Of a stretch of DNA of 22,062 bases, positions 1-7,412 are shown piece after piece. Source of the stretch: Bacteroidales bacterium. GTDB taxonomy: Bacteria > Bacteroidota > Bacteroidia > Bacteroidales > UBA7960. The notes beneath the pieces were generated by a model. It made no database searches, had not been told where the DNA came from, and saw only the letters and a program-made list of their open reading frames with translations. The position numbers were made by a program, and so were the translations under genes. The DNA is taken from positions 1 through 22,062 of the forward strand of contig SKSI01000118.1 in assembly GCA_007123065.1 (NCBI GenBank). Direction: 5' to 3'. Every line of letters begins with the position of its first letter. The stretch's first letter is position 1.

Positions 1-58
1 AAGGCTGTGATCAGACTTTGAAGGCTTGGTTTGTCCGGGTGAATGGTTGTGCGCCGAA

Positions 59-265
59 TTACAGCTGAAGCATTGGCCTTGAGTGTCGAAGGTTCTGACC
101 CTTGAAAGTGATGGTGCAGAATGCCCAGCCGTTCCTGAAGCGGAGTGACCTCGTTGAAAACGAGTACTCATTTTCCCTGTCAAACGCTGGTGCAGTGATT
201 TCCTTTTCCGCTTTTGCTTTAACCCATACTGCAGTGGGGATTTCATTCATTGTTTTAGTACTCAT
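59..265 (-). CDS. Small hypothetical ORF, doubtful
   Basis: This is an open frame of 68 codons with an ATG start (263-265) and a second in-frame ATG at 248-250. I do not recognise the product. It is basic, has no signal peptide or membrane segment, and its middle contains a phenylalanine- and arginine-rich stretch (about residues 34-57). Codon choice looks plausible for coding, but an opposite-strand frame of nearly the same length (102-305) is also open, so openness alone is weak evidence. A 20-bp near-palindrome (156-175) lies inside it, which would fit a repeat element as well as a gene. No Bacteroidota -7 box was seen upstream. It may be part of a repeated intergenic element or a decayed gene end. 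Confidence 0.25.
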   Translation of the reverse strand: MSTKTMNEIPTAVWVKAKAEKEITAPAFDRENEYSFSTRSLRFRNGWAFCTITFKGQNLRHSRPMLQL

Positions 266-731
266 AGCACTGATTTTTGGGGCCGCGTATGCAGCAATTG
301 AATAATCAGAAAGTTTTTGATCGCGCCAGAACCCGGGGAAACCAAGCCCAGCGCCAGCTTGAGGCGGGGTGATGATGGATATACTCCGGGCTCGTTATTA
401 CACAGAAAAATCCGGATTTATTATGAAAAATTTTTATAGATGAGGTGAATATTTTATTTTCGTGAGCTCTATACTTAACCCGATTAATTCATAAACTTAG
501 TGAAACTTGAAACGTTTAGTCAAGATATTGTTATGAAGTTAAAAAGAACGTTTCTGTATCACTATTTTCCGGTTACAAACATGGCTGCTTTCCGAAAATC
601 AGACATATTTATTTGCCGGTTACATAAATCTGATTTGCCAAGTTCGCCTTGTTAAAGTTATCAGCAAATTGTTTTGTTTCTGTCATTTTATTGGAAAAAC
701 AGATACGAGGATTACAGTTTCTGCTTTGTAT
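266..731. other. Intergenic stretch without a recognisable gene
   Basis: No supported gene, tRNA or rRNA was seen. The stretch is AT-rich from about 410 onward. It contains an 8-bp inverted repeat (AAATCAGA at 596-603 and TCTGATTT at 629-636) and the 9-mer CCGGTTACA twice in direct orientation (569-577 and 616-624). Small open frames here have no recognisable content. The functional status is unknown. Confidence 0.5.
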
Positions 732-753
732 AGACGCGCCCCCAGGCGCGTCT
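732..753. repeat. Perfect GC-rich hairpin (palindromic element)
   Basis: AGACGCGCC (732-740) is followed by a 4-nt loop (741-744) and the exact reverse complement GGCGCGTCT (745-753), giving a 9-bp stem. There is no T-tract on either side, so it is not a canonical intrinsic terminator, although it lies 74 bp downstream of the stop of the minus-strand methyltransferase. Its form resembles the short GC-rich palindromic elements beginning with AGACGCG that are scattered in intergenic DNA of Bacteroidota and cyanobacteria. That likeness is from memory and has not been searched. Confidence 0.65.
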
Positions 754-766
754 CACAATGTCACCG

Positions 767-815
767 GGATGATTCATCTTGTGTGTCTGCGTCATCGGGC
801 GATCCGCCTCGTCAC
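767..815 (+). repeat. Dispersed 49-bp repeat, copy 1
   Basis: By manual ungapped alignment, this 49-bp block matches the reverse complement of 7165-7213 at 42 of 49 positions. Both copies begin with GGATGATTCATCTT, which includes the 11-bp palindrome GATGATTCATC, and share GTCATCGGGCGATC and a final CGTCAC. This copy lies 11 bp past the stop codon of the FkbM-type gene. Confidence 0.8.
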
Positions 816-826
816 ACTAAAACCAA

Positions 827-1549
827 TCAGCCATTTACAGCTATAAAATAATATTCCTGATTCGTACGGAAATAGTGTGCAAATGCCTCAGCATCCAGTG
901 GATTTTCGTCCCGGATATGGCCTTGAAGTGTATATATGCTTAAACCGATATCGTTCGATATATAATGGTACAAATCTTTTGCCGTAGCACCATAATAATC
1001 ACTGGAACCCTTCCCTGATTCAAACAAAATGGAAGGCTTGTTTTTTGTCAGCAACCTTTTTGCTCCCTTCAAAACATCCAGCTCACCTCCCTCAACATCA
1101 ATTTTTATAAAGTGAATCGGCTCATCATCTGATATAACATCATCGAGCTTTTTTAATTCAACCTCTATCTCGGAAATATCGGGATTTGAAATATCATACC
1201 TTCTCCTCTTTATACCACTGTAAGCAGGCGCATTTTTTACAAACTGGAAAGTTGTTTGACCGTTCTTGTCAGAAAGCGCATATGGGAAAACACGCGCCTT
1301 TTGACCATACTTATGGATCAATCTTTTATACAGGTGCGGAATGGGTTCAAAAGCATAATGCCTGCCCCGGGGAGCGATTTGAAGCATTAAGTCCAGAATC
1401 TCGCCCCTGTGACAACCGATATCAATACAATTATCGTCATTGCGCAGATGCTTTTTCAATATTTGTTGTGTAAGTCGGTCGTATTTGATGTTTTTTGTGA
1501 CATCCAAATGGAAAAAAAGACATGCTTTCTTCAGTAAGCTTTTGAACAT
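827..1549 (-). CDS. FkbM-family SAM-dependent methyltransferase
   Basis: The predicted protein has 240 residues and is a class I methyltransferase of the FkbM family, which O-methylates sugars, lipids or secondary metabolites; the substrate here cannot be told from sequence. The SAM-binding motif I is CIDIGCHRGE (about residues 39-48). It is followed by an acidic residue in YAFEP at the end of strand beta-2 and by the family signature FIKIDVEGGELDVLKGA in the second half. The frame extends three codons upstream to a TTG, but the ATG at 1547-1549 gives the sequence MFKSLLKK and is the more likely start. There is no signal peptide, so it is cytoplasmic. FkbM genes often sit in surface-polysaccharide clusters, but no glycosyltransferases are visible here. 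A good -7 box lies about 40 bp upstream. Confidence 0.85.
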   Translation of the reverse strand: MFKSLLKKACLFFHLDVTKNIKYDRLTQQILKKHLRNDDNCIDIGCHRGEILDLMLQIAPRGRHYAFEPIPHLYKRLIHKYGQKARVFPYALSDKNGQTTFQFVKNAPAYSGIKRRRYDISNPDISEIEVELKKLDDVISDDEPIHFIKIDVEGGELDVLKGAKRLLTKNKPSILFESGKGSSDYYGATAKDLYHYISNDIGLSIYTLQGHIRDENPLDAEAFAHYFRTNQEYYFIAVNG

Positions 1550-1586
1550 TTTCAGCAAGAATTTTCAGGTAGTTTGGTTTAGCCGA

Positions 1587-1616
1587 CAAATATACATGAA
1601 CTTTTTATATTTGAAA
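1587..1616 (-). promoter_or_regulatory. Candidate Bacteroidota promoter for the FkbM-type gene
   Basis: On the minus strand, TATATTTG (1594 to 1587) matches the -7 consensus TAnnTTTG exactly. TTTC, one base off the -33 TTTG, lies 18 nt upstream (1616 to 1613). Transcription would start near 1580, about 30 nt before the ATG. Confidence 0.45.
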
Positions 1617-1778
1617 TTCACTCAGAAAAATAAAAAAATTGTGAAAGCGACGCGGTTCATCCTACCATACAAAACAATCATGACCCCAAATATCCTTATA
1701 AATAAATGGAAACAGACTGCACACAGCAGTCATGCTGATGCTATTGTTTGCCGGAAAGTTCAAGGGTTTTACAAAGGA

Positions 1779-1831
1779 TGCCGGGCCTGAATAAACCATG
1801 GCAGCAATGCCTCGGTTATAAAAGCCCGGCA
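1779..1831 (-). terminator. Long stem-loop downstream of the giant secreted protein
   Basis: TGCCGGGC (1779-1786) pairs with GCCCGGCA (1824-1831). Inside, AACC (1794-1797) pairs with GGTT (1814-1817), and GGCA (1800-1803) with TGCC (1808-1811) around a tetraloop. The structure starts 14 bp after the stop of the minus-strand gene ending at 1845, where a terminator or 3' stabilising hairpin is expected. The U-rich tail after it on the minus strand is poor, so it may be a folded repeat or RNA stabiliser rather than an intrinsic terminator. Confidence 0.45.
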
Positions 1832-1844
1832 ACCGGATTTGACA

Positions 1845-4800
1845 CTATCGCCTGATCACTTTCCGGACAGCCCGACGGTCTTGTTCACCATACAGATGCA
1901 GCAGATAAAAACCGGTACGTAGTCCGCTGACATGTAAAAAGTTATCGTTTAGCAATACTTCAATAACCGTATTTCCCATAATATCCGTGATGATTGCACG
2001 GGTGGCCCAATCAGCACCTGATATGCTTATTTGGTCAGTAAAAGGGTTGGGGTAAACAGAGAAGTCATTGGGGTCAACATCTGCAAGACTGGTTGGCATG
2101 CCCCAAACATCATGGATTTCTTTATCACCATTCAGAACTACCTCACGCATGGCAACCTCCTCCCAATCGTAGTCATGTTCTCCCTCATTCATAAAGTATG
2201 CATAGTTATAAGTACCGGGGGGCAACTGAAAAGTAATTGTATAAATGTATGTATCAGCTACGCGCATGAGGGCCTGGTCTCTGGCATTGTCGCCCAATAC
2301 CACCCAGCCATGCATGGACCCGGTTACATTCACCATATCTTCGTCCATGTCCAGCCATTGTGCATCAGACATATCAATATTGAAGGTCAGGGTAAAGGTT
2401 TCAAACTCAGAGAAGTTCGCGATCAATATGAAATCCTGATCGGGCATGGTAAAGAAAAAGGCCGGTTCTTCACTGATCACATTGCCTTGTGTGTTTGTCC
2501 AGTTGACAAACGCATATCCATCAGCCGGCAGTGCATTGACAAGTGCATCGACTCCGGAGGGATACCAGCCGGCACCCTGGAGCGAACCACCTTCAACCGG
2601 TTGTGCAACGAGGGCCAGCAAGTTTCCGGCATGCACCTCGAAGTCCTTTTCAACGATTTCAGACACCCCGGAGCTGTATACAGCCTGCACACCTGCAGTA
2701 TGTATTCCGGGATTAAGCTGACTGAAAAGGAACTGGGTGTCGCTGAGGCCTTCTGAAACCATAACACCATTAAGGAATACATTAAAGCCATTAACAGCCA
2801 ATTGTGAAGCACGACCGATACCTGCAAAATTTACATTCATGTCAGATGTATTTCCGGGGATATCATCATTGGGATTAAACACCACCAGGTCTTTCAAGTC
2901 CATTTCCACATCCCCAATGGTGATATTGTCGATTGCCCACTGGTACCACATGCCATTGTTTGACGGACCATCTTCATTGCGCCATGCAATCTGAACAGTT
3001 TGTCCGGCATAATGCGACAGGTCTATTACAGCAGGTTCCTGGTAAAAATTCTGACCAAACGGAAGCTCGCTTGCATTCCAAAGGATATCCCAGTTATTTC
3101 CACCGTCAGTGCTGATCTTGACAAAATAATTATCACCGGCTGTTGAGCCATTCGTGCCATGATACCAGAAGGTCAGGTCGCCGGCAGGAGCTGTAAACTC
3201 AGGTGTGATCAACCATTCATCCTGAGTGGTGAAATTCCACATCATATAAGCCTGGTAATCGCCTTGCTGAGGAACAATGTTCCCTACCGGACCGGTGATG
3301 TGCCAGGTTGTGGGCTGACCGCCAAGAAAACCATCGTTTGTAATGATCTGGCTCCAGCCTTCAGGCAGCACACCGTCTTCAAAGCTTTCACTCCACCCCG
3401 TCAACGGGTTATTCCAGCTAAATAGCGCTTGCCCGGCTTCCAGACCATCAGTAACAACCAACAGGTTGACCGGCTCATCCGTGTTCTCATCAAGAACGAT
3501 ATCAAGCGAGAGGTCTTGCTCTACAACAAACTGGTCATCTATGTAAGTCTGATGATTTTCAAGACTTATTTCCAAAGTATATAAGCCTTGTGGAACCATA
3601 TCAAAAGCAACGACACCATCCGAACCTGCCGCACCCGAAAACACGAACTGATCATCTTCCTGATTGCTAAGTGTAACCAAAGCACCTTCAGGACTTTGTC
3701 CGGAATTAGCAGAAAGGTTGAGGTTAACGGCAACCGGGTAAGCCATTTCAAAATCAATGGCAGACAGTTCCGATAAACCACTTGCATATACTGCACGAAC
3801 ACCTGCAGTATAATTGCCTTCTTCAAGGTCAGTGAACAAATATTCCGGATTATCGGTAAAAGCAACCGGGTTGTCCATGTCATCAAGGTATACATTATAC
3901 CCCAGGGCAGCGTTCAACGCGTTGGCCACGGAAGCACCGCCAATGGTACCCAGATCACTACCGTTGGCACGAATAAAAAAGTTCCACTCAAATCCTGCAG
4001 TTTCTATTGGTGTAAAAGCAGTTCCGGTTACATCAAAATTAAAATACTGTGTTTCAGGAATAAATGGCCAGTCAGGATCCAGACCCATGTCAACCACAAT
4101 GACTAAATCACCAAAGGCAGATATACCTATGAGGAACCCATTTGGTGCAGAAACCGGTTGGCTAAAGGTATAGGCGTTCCATTCACCTTGCAGATTGGGC
4201 ACATTTTCCTGGCTGTAAAGTACATCATTCTGGTTGGGGCTGCCGTCTTCGTTGAGGCCGAAGACCCATACTTTGACTATCTCCGAAAGTTCAACATTAT
4301 CGTCAATGGGCATCATCCACGACATGTCATAAATCTCTGCGATATTTCGGTGTACAGCACCTAAAACAACGTTGTAATTGGCATCAAAAGTTCCAAGCGA
4401 ACCCAGAGGAATGCCGCTGTCATACCTGAATTCAGTTTCAGCGCCGGTGCTCCAGCTGAAGAGGGCGTCACCGGGGTTTTCATAATCAAGAACAATATTG
4501 AGTCCTCCGGGATTTAAAAGGATTTCATCCATAACAACATCAAGCAAAATGTCTTCATCAACAGCCAGACTTTCATCAACAAAAGGTGTATACCCCGGAG
4601 CGGTAATTGTCAGTTTGTATATTCCTTCAAACACATCCGGGAAAACAAATTCTCCTGAGGCATCTGTTTGTGTAGAGTAATCGCTGAACCCCGTGAGGGA
4701 AACCATCGCGCCTTCTATAGGTATCTCATTATTTCCTTCGACTGTGCCTGCCACCATATAGGAAGGCAGAGCAGTCATTACCACGTCAAGAACAGCGTCA

Positions 4801-7007
4801 ATATCTTCCTCAACAACAACATTTTCAAGGATTTTTTCGAAATAACCAAATTTATTAAATATGAACGAATGATTGCCTTCTGGCACGAAGGGGAATTGAA
4901 AAAAGCCGTTTGCATCCGTAGTAGTTCCGGAGCCACCAATGCGCTGAACAGATACGCCCTCAAGTGGCAGATTGCCATCACTTACAATGCCTTCTACCGA
5001 ACCGGTATTGGTTGTAGAGATCTGCAAAGTAATATTTGGGAAAGAATTGAAGAGGATTCCCGGCTCATCCGGGATTACGGGGTCATACGGCGTAAAGTCT
5101 CTGCGGGCCAAAAGCGACCGGTTAGAACCGGCATCAGAAGTACCCAGAAAAGATTTTCCGGGTAGCCATTGGTCATCCGTTTTCAACGAGTAAACAACCA
5201 GATTACCACCTTGATACATATAAGGCGCATCAAATTCAACATTCAGAGTATTCAGACCGGCTGAGAAACCAAGTGTGCCGTCAAAAACCAATTGCAAAGT
5301 AGAAGGGTCCACCCATCCATCAGTAAGGTCGTTGACATCCGTTTCACCCAGCCAGATTTTGATGGGTGTTTCGGGTTGCCCCGAATTAAATTGGTAGTTA
5401 TATTCAACAGCAGTGATGAGACCTCCTCCAACACCGATCTCTTCCTGATAATATAAGGTTTGGGATAAACTATGTTCCCAGAAAAAATCGTATGGCAGAT
5501 TGAGTAATATATCACCATCGCCGATCGAAATAAAAGCCAGGCCTTCACCTCCTATCAGTGCAGTATTCGATTGTGCCGTGCCGCCGGTGCCGGACTGGTT
5601 CACGGCAGTCACCCGGTAGAAATAGTTACCCGGTGATGGTACTGTGGTATCCAGAAAAGAGTTTCCGGAAATATCCTGAGCAACGGTGATGTTGCCGGGC
5701 ATACGAACCAGCTCATATTGAAGATTGTCGCCACTGAAATATTCACCGTTTAAGCCTTCCACCGGGGCATCCCATGTAATAAGCGCATCATCGTCTGATG
5801 CAGCAAGTACTACATTTGCAGGAGCTGCCGGAACGTCTTCTCCGACAAAAACAGTTGTTGAGGCAGCAGCGCCCTGGCCGGCCGGATTTTCACCGCGAAC
5901 CGAATAGGTGGCGATCCCGTTTGCCTCAATCTGCAGATCAGAAAAGGACTCGAAAGCGCCAGGCACCGGATTGGATAAGGAATGAATCAATTCGCCATTA
6001 CGAAATACAGAGATCAGATCCATTTCGTCCAGCACTTCCCCATCAGCGGTAAATGACGGATTGTTCCATGTAATGAGTGCTTCAAGCGCGCCCTCATCGC
6101 CGGCGATGGCAACCAGGTTTTCCGGAGCGGCAGGGGCATCGCTATCAAAACCGGGTTCCACAAAGCCCTGGATGATCCAGTTGCCAGATATTCCATAATC
6201 AGAAAGTGACTCCCATACACCATCACTCACGGAGATCATGTCGCCCTTTCCAATAATTGCCGGTCCTTCATCAATGGCAGCAGGAAAAAGTGATGCACCA
6301 TCGGGGGGAGTTGCAACCACGCGGTAACCTATCCATAAATCCTCATTCGTGTTTATTGATACAGGCTCATCAAGTACGACCGTATTCATCTCATTTACTT
6401 CAATTGACTCTACTTCCTGGGAATAGATCAGCGTCGGTGATTCGCTGCCCTGCCATACCCTGATGGTAAACGTGGCCGGGTCGGCAGGAAAGAAATTCAC
6501 CTGCGACAATACAAATGATTCAAAATCAGCTATGTCTTCCGGACTGAATCTTTGGGCAATGTTCCAATCAATTGGCGTGTCAGAACCGCCAATGGAATTG
6601 AACTGCACTCCGGAACCCCAGAATATCCATTGGCCGGCTTCTGCCGTCTGTCCATTGCGCCAGGTAACTGCGGGTAAAGAAATTGCTCCCGGACTTCCAT
6701 TGGTATGTTTTTGCAGAATAAGTGGCGAATTATCTTGCAGATTGCCTGATTGCTCAGCGCGCAACTGCATCATTTTTTCTTCATAAGCTGCTTCAAAGTC
6801 TGATTGCCGGTGTTCCGGTGAAGAATCTGCCGGTATTTCAGAAACACCAAATGCATGCAGTTCCCGTGTTTGAGAAATCTTGTTCATTTCGGTAAAGGGA
6901 GCAAGACCCTTATTGTTCCCGCCTTCAAAAGCCAGTATACTACCGGAACTGAAAAAAAGGATGGTATTTATAATTAATGTTATGGAAACCATTTTTTTCA
7001 TCGTCAT
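1845..7007 (-). CDS. Giant secreted multidomain protein with T9SS type A C-terminal sorting domain
   Basis: The 1,720-residue exported protein is probably surface-anchored or released by the type IX (Por) secretion system. A Sec signal peptide covers residues 1-26 (lysines, hydrophobic core, cleavage after ILA). A beta-sandwich region follows (about 112-283), then two fibronectin type III-like modules (about 290-390 and 390-490) and another beta-rich region (about 490-665). Two carboxypeptidase-regulatory-like beta modules come next (about 668-745 and 750-830), then a beta region (about 833-1030) and a third such module (about 1092-1180). A choice-of-anchor J or cleaved-adhesin-like jelly roll (about 1204-1365) has FEDGVLPEGW near its start and WAIDNITIG near its end. 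An InlB-B-repeat-like module (about 1465-1535), a beta domain with the pattern TGSMHGW (about 1535-1640) and a C-terminal sorting domain starting at FSVYPNPF and ending KVIRR complete it. No peptidase or glycosidase catalytic domain is evident, so adhesion or matrix binding is inferred. The second ATG (7001) is also a possible start. Confidence 0.9.
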   Translation of the reverse strand: MTMKKMVSITLIINTILFFSSGSILAFEGGNNKGLAPFTEMNKISQTRELHAFGVSEIPADSSPEHRQSDFEAAYEEKMMQLRAEQSGNLQDNSPLILQKHTNGSPGAISLPAVTWRNGQTAEAGQWIFWGSGVQFNSIGGSDTPIDWNIAQRFSPEDIADFESFVLSQVNFFPADPATFTIRVWQGSESPTLIYSQEVESIEVNEMNTVVLDEPVSINTNEDLWIGYRVVATPPDGASLFPAAIDEGPAIIGKGDMISVSDGVWESLSDYGISGNWIIQGFVEPGFDSDAPAAPENLVAIAGDEGALEALITWNNPSFTADGEVLDEMDLISVFRNGELIHSLSNPVPGAFESFSDLQIEANGIATYSVRGENPAGQGAAASTTVFVGEDVPAAPANVVLAASDDDALITWDAPVEGLNGEYFSGDNLQYELVRMPGNITVAQDISGNSFLDTTVPSPGNYFYRVTAVNQSGTGGTAQSNTALIGGEGLAFISIGDGDILLNLPYDFFWEHSLSQTLYYQEEIGVGGGLITAVEYNYQFNSGQPETPIKIWLGETDVNDLTDGWVDPSTLQLVFDGTLGFSAGLNTLNVEFDAPYMYQGGNLVVYSLKTDDQWLPGKSFLGTSDAGSNRSLLARRDFTPYDPVIPDEPGILFNSFPNITLQISTTNTGSVEGIVSDGNLPLEGVSVQRIGGSGTTTDANGFFQFPFVPEGNHSFIFNKFGYFEKILENVVVEEDIDAVLDVVMTALPSYMVAGTVEGNNEIPIEGAMVSLTGFSDYSTQTDASGEFVFPDVFEGIYKLTITAPGYTPFVDESLAVDEDILLDVVMDEILLNPGGLNIVLDYENPGDALFSWSTGAETEFRYDSGIPLGSLGTFDANYNVVLGAVHRNIAEIYDMSWMMPIDDNVELSEIVKVWVFGLNEDGSPNQNDVLYSQENVPNLQGEWNAYTFSQPVSAPNGFLIGISAFGDLVIVVDMGLDPDWPFIPETQYFNFDVTGTAFTPIETAGFEWNFFIRANGSDLGTIGGASVANALNAALGYNVYLDDMDNPVAFTDNPEYLFTDLEEGNYTAGVRAVYASGLSELSAIDFEMAYPVAVNLNLSANSGQSPEGALVTLSNQEDDQFVFSGAAGSDGVVAFDMVPQGLYTLEISLENHQTYIDDQFVVEQDLSLDIVLDENTDEPVNLLVVTDGLEAGQALFSWNNPLTGWSESFEDGVLPEGWSQIITNDGFLGGQPTTWHITGPVGNIVPQQGDYQAYMMWNFTTQDEWLITPEFTAPAGDLTFWYHGTNGSTAGDNYFVKISTDGGNNWDILWNASELPFGQNFYQEPAVIDLSHYAGQTVQIAWRNEDGPSNNGMWYQWAIDNITIGDVEMDLKDLVVFNPNDDIPGNTSDMNVNFAGIGRASQLAVNGFNVFLNGVMVSEGLSDTQFLFSQLNPGIHTAGVQAVYSSGVSEIVEKDFEVHAGNLLALVAQPVEGGSLQGAGWYPSGVDALVNALPADGYAFVNWTNTQGNVISEEPAFFFTMPDQDFILIANFSEFETFTLTFNIDMSDAQWLDMDEDMVNVTGSMHGWVVLGDNARDQALMRVADTYIYTITFQLPPGTYNYAYFMNEGEHDYDWEEVAMREVVLNGDKEIHDVWGMPTSLADVDPNDFSVYPNPFTDQISISGADWATRAIITDIMGNTVIEVLLNDNFLHVSGLRTGFYLLHLYGEQDRRAVRKVIRR

Positions 7008-7164
7008 GATTTTTAAATTTACTAATTAACATATTTATTATTGTATTTGTTTATACATGACCAATAAAATGTTTAATAAAGTCGATTTATCTTATCCTAA
7101 TAGGATGTTACTCGTTAACTCAAGGCGGTTGCATTTCACCACGGACATTAGGCGTGTGCCTTTT
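7008..7164. other. AT-rich leader region of the giant secreted protein gene
   Basis: This is the upstream region of the gene starting at 7007. It is strongly AT-rich for its first 100 bp. I found no exact TAnnTTTG box on the minus strand; the nearest is TAAATATG (7037 to 7030), one mismatch, without a well-spaced -33 element. A 13-bp palindrome, ATCCTAATAGGAT (7094-7106), could be an operator but has no independent support. Confidence 0.35.
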
Positions 7165-7213
7165 GTGACGCGAAAGATCGCCCGATGACCAAGACACATA
7201 AGATGAATCATCC
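7165..7213 (-). repeat. Dispersed 49-bp repeat, copy 2 (inverted)
   Basis: Its reverse complement matches 767-815 at 42 of 49 positions by hand alignment, with no gap. It sits in the gap between the SDR and the giant secreted protein. Just beyond it, TCCCGA (7224-7229) and TCGGGA (7234-7239) form a 6-bp hairpin with a TCAT loop that copy 1 lacks. Confidence 0.8.
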
Positions 7214-7267
7214 ATGTCGAAGATCCCGATCATTCGGGAATAATGGATTTTTGACACACAGGGGGGA

Positions 7268-7390
7268 TGATTGGCGATTATCGATTTCCGATGTCCGATT
7301 GACAGTTGCCGATGTAGAACATAAAAAGCTCGAAGCTTGAAGGAAAAAGAAAAATGAAAAATGAAAAATGAAAGAAGCTGGAAGCTGGAG
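7268..7390. repeat. Mosaic of 7-bp-period short repeats
   Basis: Several consecutive tracts share a 7-bp period but not one unit. Six units of CGATnnn type run from 7275 to 7316 (CGATTAT, CGATTTC, CGATGTC, CGATTGA, one degenerate, CGATGTA). Then come AAGCTCG and AAGCTTG (about 7327-7340), three GAAAAAT (7349-7369) and two GAAGCTG (7374-7387). The stretch is non-coding and lies downstream of the SDR stop. The AAGCTCG unit recurs at 12471-12495. Confidence 0.7.
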
Positions 7391-7412
7391 TGAAGCAGAA
7401 TCAAAAAACGCC

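Noticed and set aside
3..71. A plus-strand frame open from the left edge, ending at TGA (69-71), as a possible end of an upstream gene
   Set aside because: Only 22 codons, no recognisable motif, and such a length is expected by chance at an edge.
102..305. Plus-strand 67-codon frame with a hydrophobic C-terminus (possible small membrane protein)
   Set aside because: It overlaps the opposite-strand frame almost completely, the hydrophobic end is short, and no promoter was seen; neither frame is well supported.
649..851. Two overlapping plus-strand small frames
   Set aside because: They run through the hairpin and the dispersed repeat and into the end of the FkbM-type gene, so the openness reflects repeat composition.
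2031..2756. A 241-codon plus-strand frame inside the giant protein gene
   Set aside because: It is a shadow of the real minus-strand frame; the product has no family likeness.
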